Assembly (NCBI GenBank): GCA_020736575.1
Contig: JAGPYM010000006.1
Coordinates: 2,046,001-2,110,000 of the forward strand
From: Thelonectria olida
Taxonomy: Eukaryota > Ascomycota > Sordariomycetes > Hypocreales > Nectriaceae
Reading direction: 5' to 3'
Length of the DNA stretch: 64,000 nucleotides
Position 1 is the first letter of the stretch; every line of letters starts with the position of its first letter. Below, one piece after another: positions 20,102-32,451 of this stretch. Both the position numbers and the translations under genes were made by a program. The notes below the pieces were generated by a model. The model ran no database searches. It was not told the origin of the DNA and worked only from the letters and a program-made list of their open reading frames with translations.

Positions 20102-22232
20102 GATGGCGGTTAGGTACGGGACCGGAGCAGCGACTTTGGAATGAATGAAGGTAGAAGGACGCGGGTGAGGAGACTGTCAGGAAGAAGAAGAGCCCAACTG
20201 TAAAATCTCGACGAGGTGAGGAGGGGTTACCCGCGGTGGCGGGGTGAAATCTGGACGCTCTACCTGATTGGCTCTAGCCCCTCTTCAGGAATATCATTTC
20301 TCCTGATTCATTTGTGGCAGCTGGGATGAGGGGGCGATGTGATTGGTCCATTTCTTCGTTGACCCGGCACCAGGGCAACAAGACAGAAGTGCGGAACTGG
20401 GGTGTAAGTGAAAGCCAAGAGGCAAACTTTATGCAGAGGTTTTCTCAGGCCCACTGCACGCCTGACATCTTTGTTAGAGTTACTTTGAATGGGGAGTTCC
20501 GTAATTGCGATATTTCACAAGGTGATATCCAAATGTGCGAATGCGACTCCCCTCCTTGTTTGGACAGCCTTCGGAGCAATCTTATCAGATCAGGTGGCTC
20601 GTGCCCTGCCCCTCAACCCCTCCAGCTTTTTACGTTTGGTGGGATGAGTCAGCAGCCGAGGGAGCGCTGTGTGATGTTTTTTATTAGGCAGGTCTATGGG
20701 AAGAGGCCAACCAAGACTTGACATGAAGATCTTCTTGAAGGACCTTGCAGTAAGCGTTTGCCTCCTTTAGGGAGTTAGGTTATCTCCAGGCCTTTTTTTT
20801 CTTCCGAAGGATAGATTACACAAGACGATACCTTCAAAAATAAAGAAGAAAAGGGGCAACTGTCTATGAGTGACAAGTTCATATCAAACTTGGGTAAGAA
20901 TCAAGGCAGAATTCATTGAGTCTCATATGACACCAAGGGGGCTTAGAAGGCACCAGCTTGACGCTTCAATTTATTTCCATTGGTATTTCATATTGATGGT
21001 TCTTCAAGCATCGCGAATCGGCCCCACAAAGGCCCGAAGCGATTAGCGAACCACATCGCTATGAGTCCGATACCGAGCGATGGAGTGATAACAAGGAGCT
21101 GGGCCAATGTGTTACCCCGAACGCGACAGGCGCAAACCGAGGGCTGAAAGTTTGTTTGAGGAGAGGTCTTGTTGGTTGTTCTATCTGACAGGAGCTAGCT
21201 ACCTATGCAATCAAGTTGTCTGACCAATGCGTAATGAACACGTCCAAATTGAGCCTCTCTTTGCTCGGATTCCCTCGGACTCCGTTGGCGCATGGACTTC
21301 GGAAGACATGGAACTAAGAAGATGACCTACCTAATTATTCATGAATCCCATCAGGACCAGATCAAGATTCTTCGAGGCAACCAACGGCGTGAGGTGCAAA
21401 GTCAACATGATCAGTTGGTGACGTCTCGATGAAGCCATGATGAGGGGGTCAAGTCAGGGGCTGGTATTAAACGACGGCTTACACGGAGCTGGACAAACAG
21501 CTGTCTGCGGCTCGAGATTCGAACAGCTACGAAGGAACAATCAGCAAAAGGGAAAACAGGCCATTGCGGGATGAACAGAGAATCAGCCACAGCCCATGGC
21601 CTGCCTTTTATGCCTGAGATGCATCCTCTGGTGGGCTGATAGGCTTAATTCATGATGCGACTTCGGGACCGTCATGACGCCCGTCATGCCTGTGGCTCCC
21701 AGGCGCTCCGTAACGTACGAATCCATACTAAACAAACAACCGAAATTGAGGATTGAACCGTTTTCGCCCCCGGGCTGTTGCGAGTGCGAAAGCTCCGAAG
21801 GTGCCGGACGGATCCAATGCCAATTCAATTGCGCCCTATGCCAGGAGAACTCGCGACTTGGCGCCACTCGGTGAAGGAGGTCCTCCACTAATTTTTTTCT
21901 CTCTAATCGGGTGAGGACCACTAAAGAGCCAGATACCCTGGGACAAAAGAGGGCCCGGTCCTCCATGTCAATCTTTGGAAACCTCCCATTCCCCAGGAAC
22001 CAAATCCCATTAATTTATCAAACCGTTCATATCCCAACGCACTCCCTCTCCTCTCCTTAAGCTTCAACTATTTCAGTGTCCGATCCATCAGCTCCCTTTT
22101 TTTGGGGTGTCTTTATTTCAAACGCCGCCGTCAACTGTCGACTGTCTCTCCCTCTTTTATATCCTCGACTAGCATCAATCCTCGTCTTCGTTCCAATCCA
22201 CACCACATCGCGCGCCTCACGCGTACACTATC
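20102..22232. other. Divergent promoter region between TCTP and SUR2
   Basis: 2.1 kb with no supported gene. The side near 20102-20280 is the TCTP leader and promoter. The side near 22030-22232 is the CT-rich SUR2 leader (TCCCTCTCCTCTCC). Open frames at 20314-20721 and 21583-21966 have no family resemblance and lack coding composition. Confidence 0.5.
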
Positions 22233-23424
22233 ATGGGCAACACGTCCTTTGCCGACGCCGACGCCGCAGCCATGGCAAACCAAACCCTCTTCGAAACTGG
22301 GCTCCCGCCTCTTCCCTCGTATACTCTCGAACCTCAGGCCGACCTCCTCACCTGGATCTCCGATTTCTGGCTGTCGCTGATCGTCCCTGTCATCGTCTAC
22401 TGGGTCCTCTCCCTAACCTTCCATGCCATTGACGTCTACGACCTCTTCCCCCAGTATCGCCTTCACACCCCCGAGGAAATCACCAAGCGCAACCACGCCT
22501 CTCGCTACGAGGTCGCCCGCGATGTCATCATCCAGCAGATCATCCAGGTTGCCACCGGCGCCGTCCTCGCCTTGACCGAGCCTCCCGAGATGACTGGCAA
22601 GACCGACTACGATATCGCCGTTTGGGCCACCCGCATCCGCCTCGCCCAACGCGCCCTGCCCACCGTTCTCGGAGCTCTCGGTCTCAATGCGACAGCCATC
22701 TCCAAGAACCTCCTCGATACGCACCCAATGCTAGCAGGCGCCGTTGCCGGAGGTTATTACCCCTTCCTCACCACGGACACGGCGGAGCCCGCCTTTGCCG
22801 GCTGGGAAATGATGCTCGCCAAGGCCATCTACCATTTCATCATCCCTGCCATTCAGTTCTTCGTCGCCACCGCTATCCTCGACACATGGCAGTACTTCCT
22901 GCACCGCCTCATGCATGTTAACAAGTGGTTGTATGGTGAGTCGAATCCCTTTCGCATACCCAAGTTGCCCCTGAATCAATGCGCTGACATGCCCGCAACT
23001 TTTAGCTACCTTCCACTCTCGACACCACCGTCTATACGTCCCCTATGCATACGGCGCACTCTACAACCACCCTTTCGAGGGCTTCCTCCTCGACACTGTC
23101 GGTGCCAGTATCGCCTTCAAGGGCACCTTCATGACCCTCCGCCAGGGCATCTGGTTCTGGTCCTGCTCCACCGTGAAGACGGTTGATGACCACTGCGGCT
23201 ACTCGTTCCCCTGGGACCCCCTCCAGATCGTCACCAGCAACAACGCCGCCTACCATGACATCCACCACCAGCACTGGGGAATCAAGACCAACTTTGCCCA
23301 GCCCTTTTTCACCTTCTGGGACAGCCTTCTCGACACCAAATACAAGGGCACCCGCTCCAACAAGCCCAGCGCTTACCGCAAGGCGGGCGAGAAGCCAGCT
23401 CCTTCTTCCGACAAGGACGAGTAG
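22233..23424 (+). CDS. SUR2: Sphinganine C4-hydroxylase
   Basis: Exons 22233-22935 and 23006-23424 give 373 residues, joined by a 70-bp intron in the codon before TFHSRHH. The enzyme adds the C4 hydroxyl to dihydrosphingosine to make phytosphingosine in the ER membrane. The three histidine clusters of the fatty-acid hydroxylase di-iron centre are present: HRLMH (224-228), HSRHH (238-242) and HDIHHQH (318-324). Hydrophobic segments lie near residues 40-65 and 185-220. The N-terminus carries NxT/NxS sites. It looks functional, with no missing catalytic residue. Confidence 0.95.
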
Positions 23425-24690
23425 AGGGATGACAAAGATGAACGACCATTATTTCTTTTTATATTCGGGCATGGGACCAATGAGAGCATTTTCGACACAT
23501 CCTTGATCCAGGAACCAGTCTGCACACGCAATCTTCTGTGTTCGGTTGTAACGATTCCAGGATCGCCTTTATTTTATTCTTTTTGGATCGCGCAGCAACT
23601 ATAACATCATCACCATTAAGAAATCAACGGCTTGAAGCTTGCGGCCATATTATCATCTTTTAACTTGCCGGTTTAATTATGGGAACGAGCACAACGAAAT
23701 GGTGTTGGTTTCATTTACCTTAATTCTTGTCCCGTTTCTTCTATTTCTGCCCTGTCTTCACTCCCCTTGTTTCCATTAACCCAGTCTTATAACGCGGAAG
23801 GATAAGAATCAGCAGACGGGATCTGGAGCTGGGATCATGGCTGGGGCTGGCGTTCCGATGACGGGATCCGGTAGCAATACCTTGTCTACCTGAGACCGCT
23901 TTTCTTTCATAATCATTCATGTACAAAAACTCTTAGGGATTGAGTTCTGAGCTGGGCGCGAAACAACTTGGCGGTGTGCAGTGGAGCGGCTGATGGAAGG
24001 CAATCCATCCATGTTTATTTTCAGCTGGTGTCATGTGTGTGGCTTGGGAGGGGGGCAGGATGAAATTCACGTATGGTGACAACCTCGAGCAACCGGGAAG
24101 GCTACTGTTCGAGTGAGCGGGAAACACATGGCTTCTGCAGGAGGCTGGGACTACTTCCTAGCCTCGGGCTCCTAATTAGTGTATGCATTACACAACTGGT
24201 AGTTGTCTGGGCAATTGTAGGGAAATGGGGGAATACAATCCAAATGATCGAAATTGTCCTCTGTTGCGGCTCATAAGCCTAACACTCGTTATCATGACTA
24301 GGACTGGGCCAGTTGACAGCACATATGCATCTTTGGCAATATTGGCGTGTGATGAAGGAAGATCTAGTACGATATGATGATGTGAGATGAGCTGAGCTGC
24401 AATCGAACGACAAGTTCCCCAAGTTTGCACGTTATGCATCGTGGTCGGGCCTTGGCTTGTGTAGGCATGACATGAGAGGAACGGGCAGACACGGGGAGGA
24501 GGATGGTGGCTTACTAGGATCATGGGGATGGTATCGTGGCCATTAATAACTTTCTATGAAATTGGCGCTTCTAAATGGTTTAAGCCCGGTGGTGAAGCCC
24601 AAGACGATTGACGTGATAAATAACCATAATCCTGTACTTTAACGAATTTCTCCTGAAGGTTAGTCGGATGCTTCATCCAGAACTTAAGAA

Positions 24691-24735
24691 TTTCGGTCTA
24701 GTTCGGTCCTCGGTCTTCGGTCTTCGGTCTTCGAC
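24691..24735. repeat. Short tandem repeat of TCGGTCT/TTCGGTC type
   Basis: About five imperfect copies of a 6-7-bp unit (TCGGTCT, TCGGTCC, then TCTTCGG copies). Its role is unknown. It is in intergenic DNA. Confidence 0.6.
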
Positions 24736-27171
24736 TTATTGACAGATCTAGGCCACAAATAAGAGCGGTGAAGAGAAACCGGAGACCCGGATCAAGCCTG
24801 ACCGTACGTAAGCATGCCATGCATGATGCTCCGAAGTGATTCACCATGGCAGATTCAGTGCTCATGAAGCTACCCTATACACCTTGCGATTTTGATGTCT
24901 GAAATGAAGAAGCGGTTGAACTTTACGAAATTGCATGTATCGAGTTGCACTCGGGGGTATGGCTGCCCTCCAATGCTAGTGAGCATCGAAATGAATCTGA
25001 ATCAAGAGATGTGGAAATACACTGATCGATCAATGGGTGGCATTTCGGTAACACTCATAAACTGTTCCCGATCTACGAAGTATGGAGGGGATAGTTTCCG
25101 AAACAATCTCGCCTATCGCCCTCACCCTCCCTGCCTAGGACAACGGAAAAAGCAGACAATTTACTCGATATCACTCAATATCCCCAGTATCATCGTGATC
25201 GATCATGCCCAATCTTGGGGACATCTGAGATGGAAGAAAAGAAAAGAAAAGAAAAAAAAGGAAAAAAAGTCGATAGTTTCCTCACCGGGGCATGCACTTC
25301 AGCTTAGCCGGTGGAGAGCAAGAAGAAGCAAACGACAGGATAAATCACAGCTGGAGCAGGGTGGCTGGCTGGAGGCTGGCTCTCTGGGCCAACTGGCCTG
25401 CCCCGAGGCATTCATCTGTTGCCCTTTCGCCCTCCCTGCTTGGGTCGCCTCACCTAAGCTCGCTTGAGTGAGGTTGGGATAATCCGTGGGTGGATACGAA
25501 TACAAATTCACGATGGAGATGCACTTGTCCATGATGGGCTCATCGAGCTTCTTCTCAGGAACGCATGATGAGTTGATGTTTTGCTTCGTCCATGCTTCTA
25601 AGCTAGAAAAACAAGAAACAGAGGACATCATGGACATGTGGCATCATTCATTGAGGCACGAGCTTCAGCTCCGTTCATTGAACCGAGTTACCTCTGTACA
25701 TGCGGGCGCAGAGACACGGCGAGGCGAAGAGGGGGCCCAGGACGCTGAACATGGCCAGAAAAACAAACAAATAAAACGTGAAAGGAAAAGCAACTTGCAT
25801 GCACGTCAATGGATCGATGATGCAGCAGCTGAAAAGATAGTGAAATATGATCAGGTTTGCGGGCAACTTGCTGCTGTGTCAACCGCCCGTCTTTTCTCCA
25901 TCGACGTGCATATTGAGGCTTCTGGAAGGTTTCTAGGTGGGTGGACGGCTTCTGAGCCCAGCCCCCCGGGGTTCCACATTTTGTTCCGATGTCAGAATCG
26001 GTGGGCGTCGTCGGGCGTTGCTGGGCGTGGCGAGGTGAACAAGGGGGATGCCGGGACGAGTGGCAGTGAGACGGATGATTTCAGGTGGTTGAGGTGGGAA
26101 GTGAAGGATCACCTGATGGAGAAGAAGAGGGAGAAGAGAGACCAGAAGCTTCGTGCACGTGCATGTCCCATTCACCGGAAGGCTACATGCATGATGGGCT
26201 GCATTGGTGGCCAAGTAGTGTCTCACGACATGTTTGTTGATGGCGTTAGTTGGTTAGTCAGACGGGGCGAACAATGGGCGCAATGGGCATGCCGTGATTC
26301 CCGCCGAGGCCTTGGAGGCAGCAGAGTTCGCCATGGAGAATACCGACAGGTTCAGGACCATTCTGGGTCAAACAACAGACAGTTAGTTCACAGGGCGGCT
26401 GCTGGTCTGTTCGTTGTTCCTCAGGTGTGTGGACAAGTGGTCGGTTCCCATTGTCGGACGATATTCCATGAATCTCCCTTGGAACCGGTACCTACCTTAG
26501 GTACTCGAGTGGGCGGGTAGCCAATCAACAAAGGCGCTGCCCTCATGCGATTGCCCCAAACGGACGTGTGCATTTATTTTGGTGAACTTGGTGCGGCGTT
26601 GACGTTCCAGCGAGTGGCAGCATTACCGCTCAGTACCTGGTGGACAAGGGATTGTTTGGGGACAAGGGGCTTGCAACAGGAGAACCGAAGGTTTATTAGC
26701 CGGGCGTAAACAGCCCAAACAAAAAAGAAAAGAAACGTCTCGCTTATGCTGTTGTGTTGCGTTGTCATTGTTGACGTCGTCGCCACCGCGATGCGGTAAA
26801 TGCCATGGACATGTCTCAACTCTGTAAGAGCCTCGGTGATCATCGGCAAGCCACCAGATGGTCCAGTCTCTGTCCTTTCCCCGTCCACTGATCGAAGCTA
26901 TGCCGTCTGCTTGGGCTGCCCTGCCAGCCCACGCCATTCAATCCCTGTCGGCAAATTGCTGAGAGCTGAAAACTAGACTGCACAAAGTCTAGCACAGTCA
27001 GTAGTCTCAGCGGGGTGAGCCATCCAAGGGAGCCAAATCAATAATTAATGCGTGATCCAATCGCAGTGATGAGATGATCAGTGAAATCGACTAAGACGAC
27101 GATTGTCTTTCCACTCGACAGACTACGAATATTGTCGTTGTCTTGTTTTGCCTTGCCGTGCCTCGTCTCTG

Positions 27172-27196
27172 AAAAAAAAAAAAAAAAAAAAAAAAA
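27172..27196. repeat. Poly(A) homopolymer, 25 bp
   Basis: Uninterrupted A run inside the gene-poor interval. No flanking target duplication or retroelement frame is seen, so it is treated as a simple repeat. Confidence 0.85.
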
Positions 27197-28893
27197 CAGT
27201 CCCGCATTAACTGTCTTGGTTTCGTCTTTGTTACAGTGTTTCATTAAGCCCCCACGGACCGTCGCAGTCTCCATGACACTACTGCGCTGCAGCCGCAGGT
27301 CGACTGCTTATTCGTCCTCACCACGGCTTCAGCTAGATTAACAAAGGGACCCTAATTTCTGCTGAGAGACATCCGGTCAACTTGCTCGCTTGTTTTTGCT
27401 TGGTGGACGAGACGATGATGATGATGATGAGAATCTGCTGGAAACCTGCAGTCGGCCACCACTTCCACCGGAACAACCCCCAAGCCCCAAAGCCACTTGC
27501 CTATTCGTAGCTATTCGCACGAATAGTAGTAGCTGCTTCAGTAGATAGTCATGCATGCGTTCATTTTGGCCCCAAACCCAAACCAAAACCAGTAAAAGAT
27601 TGAACGCCTCCTCCGACCGAACCTGGCATCGTGCATCGTGCATCGCGCCTTCCTGCCATTGAATGTGCAGGCTCAGTCGCTCCTCCCCTGCCGTCCAGTG
27701 TCTGACAGTCTGACCCCCCGCTCGACAGAACTGAACTGCCCTGCGGACCTCGTCTCTCTCTTCTAATTTCCAAATCCAACCCTCAATCACCCATTCTCTC
27801 TCTAATCTCAATCAATTCTATCGTCTGTATCGTATCCTGCTGCTGCAGTCGCTCTCCGTTCGTCTGCATTCCTCTCCGACCACCCACGCCCCCTTCCCAG
27901 CTTCCGACGGACCCCCTGAACCGCTGGCCCGGGTCTCTCTCTGGAACCTCCGGAAACTTGGTGACCACGACTCCTTTTCGCCCTCAACCATCTTCAGCTT
28001 TTCTTCAGACAAAACACCCAGTCTTCCCCTCGAGACAAGGACCAAGCCGAGGACGAAAACCTGTGCCGCCTATGCTTCACTTCCCCGGGACTAGGAACAA
28101 ATCGATACGAACTCTGGGCAGGTCGCGTCTATTCGTACCAAAGAACCTGACGTTACGAACCGCCCAGGGCCAGGCCACCTCAACTCGCGGCTGGGCCACT
28201 TTCTTGCATTGTTCGGCCATGCAACACCACAACCAGCTTCACTAGCCGCCGGCCGCCTTCTGAACCATCTCGCGATCGCTCCATCTGTGTCTCTGATCCC
28301 CTCAAACCTTGACTTTGATCCCGACCGTTTGTCTTGCTTTTTCCTCGTCTCTAAGCGCCCATCACGACGCCGGCGCTCCATAATTGCCCCCTTCTCCAGT
28401 TTCCGCATCTCCAGTTCACCACATCCTCCTCATCGACGATTCGTCCAAGCTCAACTGCAAGTCCATCGCGGCGCTTATTGCTGGCCGTCTCTGCCTCGCG
28501 ATTGGTCAGCCACACCATCCTCTTCGAATTGCTAGTAATTTGCATCTGCATTCGCTGGGAAACACTTGCGTCTCATCCGTCGATTGGGACATGCAACGAA
28601 CGATTGCGTGTTTCATCTCAGGCTGATAGACTCGTCCGTCTCATCAAATCTTCTTTTCCAAGAAAAGAATCATTCTACGAATAGACGCCCTCGTGGGCCG
28701 GTGCCCCTGCAGCTTGAACGCCCATCTCAACGGGTTCCTACATATTTACACGGGCGGTCGCCTCCATCGCCAGCATGGATCCTTCCACCACTCTCGTCAC
28801 TTTCCATTTGTGAGTCTGGACACTCATTTTGTTGATTCTCTTTTTCATCTGCAACCGTTCTTTTTCCTTTTCATCTCTCATTTTCCCTTGCAT

Positions 28894-28895
<2 letters not shown>

Positions 28896-28938
<43 letters not shown>
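28896..28938. repeat. Poly(T) homopolymer, about 43 bp
   Basis: Uninterrupted T run on the plus strand, about 1.4 kb upstream of the gene at 30325. A long dA:dT tract disfavours nucleosomes and is common in fungal promoters. Its exact length is prone to sequencing error. Confidence 0.85.
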
Positions 28939-28939
<1 letters not shown>

Positions 28940-30104
28940 GCCCGGCTGCATAAGCTGCTGCATCTTTGCCAATAGCCCATCTTTTTTTCCTTCTTTCGCT
29001 GGCCGATCTCTCCCTGCTTCCCGCATTTTCACCTAATTCTGGCCGGGATAACCACTCGACTTATACCAAAGGTCTCGGAAGGGATCCATCCCTTCACTTA
29101 TTCATTCACGATTCGTTCATTTGTTCACGCTCTCTCCCTTGGCTGGGCTTGTTTCTGCGCCCTGCCCCGAATTATCTGAGCATTCCTTCGTCTTGATCGA
29201 TATCGACGGGCTTCATTCTTAAGCGACCGGGGAACCGTTGGAACCTTGTCTTAGCTGCCGTGGTATGCTTCCATTTTTACTGCACTTTAACTTCCCTGAA
29301 CCCCTTGCGTACCTCATACGTACACACACCCGAGAGCCCCCTTTCTACGGTTGAGACAAGGGTCTCAGGCATCACACATTATGCTTCATGCCTTTTCTTT
29401 TTTGAGGCATTCGGCCAGCCTCCTCAGTCCCCTGATGATGCGTGGCAGTGGCAGTAACAGCAACAGCTACTACAACAACACTGGGGACTAGGTTGCATTG
29501 GCATGCGCAAAGTTGAGCTGAAGCTGAAGCTGGGCGGAGCTCGAGTGAGAAAGAGGGCTGGCTGGATGTTTTTATTTTTGTTTTTGTTTTTGCACCGTCC
29601 CTCTTGTCATTGATGATGCAGTCCCGGTGGCTGGGCTGGGGCTGCATTCACAAACAAAGAAAAGAGAGGCATTATCGTGAATGGTCTCACTCTCAGTGCG
29701 TGCACACGCACTTGTGGACTGCCCGCGAAAATCAGGGCAAAACTAAAGCATGTCAATGGGCAAATTCCCCATTCCCCATGGCCTAGTGGCTTGTTGTTTC
29801 AACCAATTTCCTTTTTTTATCGTCCCGTTCTCCATGGCGTTGCTGCGCGTGCACGAAGGCTGACAAGCAACCCCCAGTCAAACTCCCCCCTCGGTTCAGT
29901 CCGTGCAGCTTATTGGGTCGTGGGACAATTTCTCCCAATCTTACCCCATGCAGCGAGACGTCCGGCGTGGCCGTGGTCAGTGGAGAGGATGTCATACCTT
30001 TCGTGACATTATTTGCGACGACGCAGCTGGACCGGCCACCCCGTATAAGAGGCACGGTGGTCTCAAAATGGGGCATACCTACTATTACTATGTATGTCGT
30101 ATGA

Positions 30105-30131
30105 ATACCCTCGATACCCTCGATACCCTCA
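30105..30131. repeat. 9-bp tandem (ATACCCTCG), about three copies
   Basis: Three consecutive copies about 200 bp before the start codon at 30325, so it could lie in the leader or promoter. Confidence 0.7.
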
Positions 30132-30246
30132 CCTTCCATTCTTTCCCCATGTCTCTGAAAAGAAGCCACTCATTCATTCATTCCTCAACTTGACCAAACG
30201 TCAACCCACACTCCTTTGAACACGACATACATATACACGCACACGC

Positions 30247-30315
30247 ATGCACATGCACCCCATCCGCTCATCTACCACTCATACTCACCCACGACTTCAC
30301 CCACTTACATCATAA
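30247..30315 (+). promoter_or_regulatory. Possible upstream ORF in the leader of the 30325 gene
   Basis: An ATG at 30247 opens a 22-codon frame that ends at TAA 30313-30315, only 9 nt before the main ATG. If transcription starts upstream, as the CT-rich sequence suggests, this uORF would reduce translation of the main protein. Its context is weak (ACGCATGC). Confidence 0.35.
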
Positions 30316-30324
30316 TCCTTAATC

Positions 30325-31572
30325 ATGCCTCTAACCAAGAACCCCCAGTACGAGGTCGATGGCTCGGTCGAGACTCACAACCATCACCTCCCTTCAACAA
30401 CGTCCTGTCCTTATATGCCTGGCCAGACCGTCAACACCTTAATTGTCCCCGTCGAGCAGGCTCTCCGGTATCGAAGTGTATCTCTCAGTTCAATGCGTCC
30501 TACCGACTACAAAACCATGGACCCCGAGTCCAAGTTCATCACTCCTCGCCCGGCTCCTTCTGCCTCAGTCGACAACACGTCCTTCCGTCTGGGCTCTTCT
30601 CCTTTGCTCAACCACAAGTCTTCAACTCGGTCACTCTCTCCTGCTCCTGCTTGGAAGCGTTTCTTCAGCCGCAAGTTGACGAGTCGTGATGGCGAACGTG
30701 GTCGTTCACCTGTCCGTGACGCCACCACTACTGCCAACTCTGATGAGTGTGATGGCCGATGCACGACACCGTCCGAGGGCACCCGCACCAGAGATATCTC
30801 CCCCGAATCTCTTCGTCGATTCCTATCTGATGATGTTCCATCACGACCCGGTTCCAACCTCAGCATGAGGCCCACTTTGGTTATTCCTGAAGACATCACC
30901 GAGGACCACGACCAGGAGAACGACAACGACAACGATGACGACGACAACTTTGCAACCTCGGCGGTTTCTGAAACTCAGGCTTATCCCACTCGTCTGTCAC
31001 CTCCCCCCTTCAGACGCATTGCCTCGTGCGAGTCTGTCGGCACCGCTGCCAAGTCCAACTCTGACAACCTCATGCCCACCAAGGCATCGACCCTCCCTGT
31101 CTACCAGAGCCAGGAGGCTCCTGCGTCTGCTGTCCTCCCGTCCCGACCCAGACTCGAGACCTTTTCGTCATCGCACATGGACTTCACCTCTTCGGGCTAC
31201 TTCACCTCTCCCATCTCTCAGTACGACGATGAGGGTCAAGCATACTGTGACGACTTGACCGACGACGAAGATGAGGCGTTGTCGAGCAACAACAGCGACA
31301 TATTCATGCGTCAGCCTGTGGCTGATGTGTCCACCAAGATGGAGTCGTATGAATGCTACAGTCTGCCCGAAGCCGAGGAGCGAGGAGCCAAGATCATGGA
31401 GCCTCAGCCTACCTATGCCAAGATGAACTCCCCCGCCCTCCTCTCTCCTGGCGACTCTGACCTCTCTGTCAGCGGTTCCAACTTCCTGGGCTCGCCCATC
31501 AACACTGGCCTTGATGACTTTGTCAGCGAACTTGGCTGGATGGTCGATGTGATTGGCAACAAGCACAACTAA
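30325..31572 (+). CDS. Disordered Ser/Pro-rich fungal protein of unknown function
   Basis: Single exon, 415 residues. I recognise no domain. The sequence is rich in Ser, Pro, Thr and Asp. It has phosphorylation-like SP/TP sites (RSLSPAPAWKRFF, RGRSPVRD), a strongly acidic stretch (EDHDQENDNDNDDDD) near residue 200 and another (DDLTDDEDEALS) near 310. It ends in a short, probably folded segment, FVSELGWMVDVIGNK. Coding is supported by clear codon bias, length and a single start in good context (AATCATGCC). The composition suggests a regulated cytoplasmic or nuclear scaffold, which is an inference only. The upstream gap is unusually long and carries a possible uORF. Confidence 0.85.
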   Translation: MPLTKNPQYEVDGSVETHNHHLPSTTSCPYMPGQTVNTLIVPVEQALRYRSVSLSSMRPTDYKTMDPESKFITPRPAPSASVDNTSFRLGSSPLLNHKSSTRSLSPAPAWKRFFSRKLTSRDGERGRSPVRDATTTANSDECDGRCTTPSEGTRTRDISPESLRRFLSDDVPSRPGSNLSMRPTLVIPEDITEDHDQENDNDNDDDDNFATSAVSETQAYPTRLSPPPFRRIASCESVGTAAKSNSDNLMPTKASTLPVYQSQEAPASAVLPSRPRLETFSSSHMDFTSSGYFTSPISQYDDEGQAYCDDLTDDEDEALSSNNSDIFMRQPVADVSTKMESYECYSLPEAEERGAKIMEPQPTYAKMNSPALLSPGDSDLSVSGSNFLGSPINTGLDDFVSELGWMVDVIGNKHN

Positions 31573-32451
31573 ATGTTGCTATTCTTCACTTTTTGGCTCA
31601 ACATGGCCAACACCACCCCTTCCGAAGACATCTTTTTATCCGAAAATATAATACGCAAAGCTCCTGGCGTGGGCTCACATCCTTACCCACCCACAAACAC
31701 TACTCGGCATCTAGACGGCGTTTAATATGGTTTGAACTTTTAGCGATTTACTGGTCTTTACATGGTCATTGCCTGGGCTCTAGCAGCGATCAGGTCATGG
31801 CAATGGCGTTTTTTGCATTTGGAATTATAAGAATGGGATACAAGACTATGAGGGACACGATCATTTTGGGATCGGATGGTACGGGGTGGGAGAAAATCTG
31901 GAGGGTCAAGGGAAAACAACGGCAAATGGCACCAATTGGGTTGATAGATAAATATGAGGGAGATGGATGATTAGGGGAGTGATGTGTTAATCATGTTTTG
32001 CAATGCAATCTTGTCTGAATGAAGGGGGTGCCGGGATAGATCTTCTCACCCGCCTTGGGTCGCAATGAGTCCGAGATTTGACTCGGATGGAAATGAATCA
32101 AGCAAACATGATATACGCACGAACCCTCCAAATTTGCCATATGTCCAGAGTGATTGATTGCGACAAGTGGTTGCTATATTAAAATAACTACCTATAGTAC
32201 ACACAGTCCCATGCAACGCTCCTATGCTTTAAGTATCCCTTTCCAAGCCACGTTGATACGAGAATTAGAACTCCTTCTAAATGCTACTTCTGTCTAATCT
32301 CGTTGAGCCACATGGCCCAACACAACCGGGATATCTAGACACGCCCTCCTCTCATCAAAGTTAAATTTTCACGTATTCATACAAAACCCACCCGCCAGAA
32401 CTATGGCCACGAAGTAAATGCCCTCGCTATGTCTGCCGATATATTGGCCAT
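31573..32451. other. Convergent intergenic region
   Basis: 0.9 kb between the 30325 gene and the 3' end of the Vps72 gene. AT-rich stretches near 32170-32200 could be polyadenylation regions. No gene is recognised. Confidence 0.5.

Larger units (their letters stand above)
23425..30324. other. Long gene-poor interval, partly leader of the next gene
   Basis: 6.9 kb without a convincing gene. It holds a TCGGTCT-type short repeat at about 24691-24735, an A25 run (27172-27196), a GAT/ATG run near 27412-27430, a T43 run (28896-28938) and a 9-bp tandem (ATACCCTCG) near 30105-30131. From about 27.7 to 30.3 kb the plus strand is rich in C and T, as in long fungal leaders. The longest open frame (25486-26520) is judged unreliable. 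Confidence 0.5.

Noticed and set aside
21500..21525. GATTCGAAC, another T-loop-like match
   Set aside because: No A-box or foldable cloverleaf at the right distance on the minus strand.
27172..27196. A25 run as the tail of a retroposon
   Set aside because: No target duplication, no reverse transcriptase or known short element before it. Best explained as a simple repeat.
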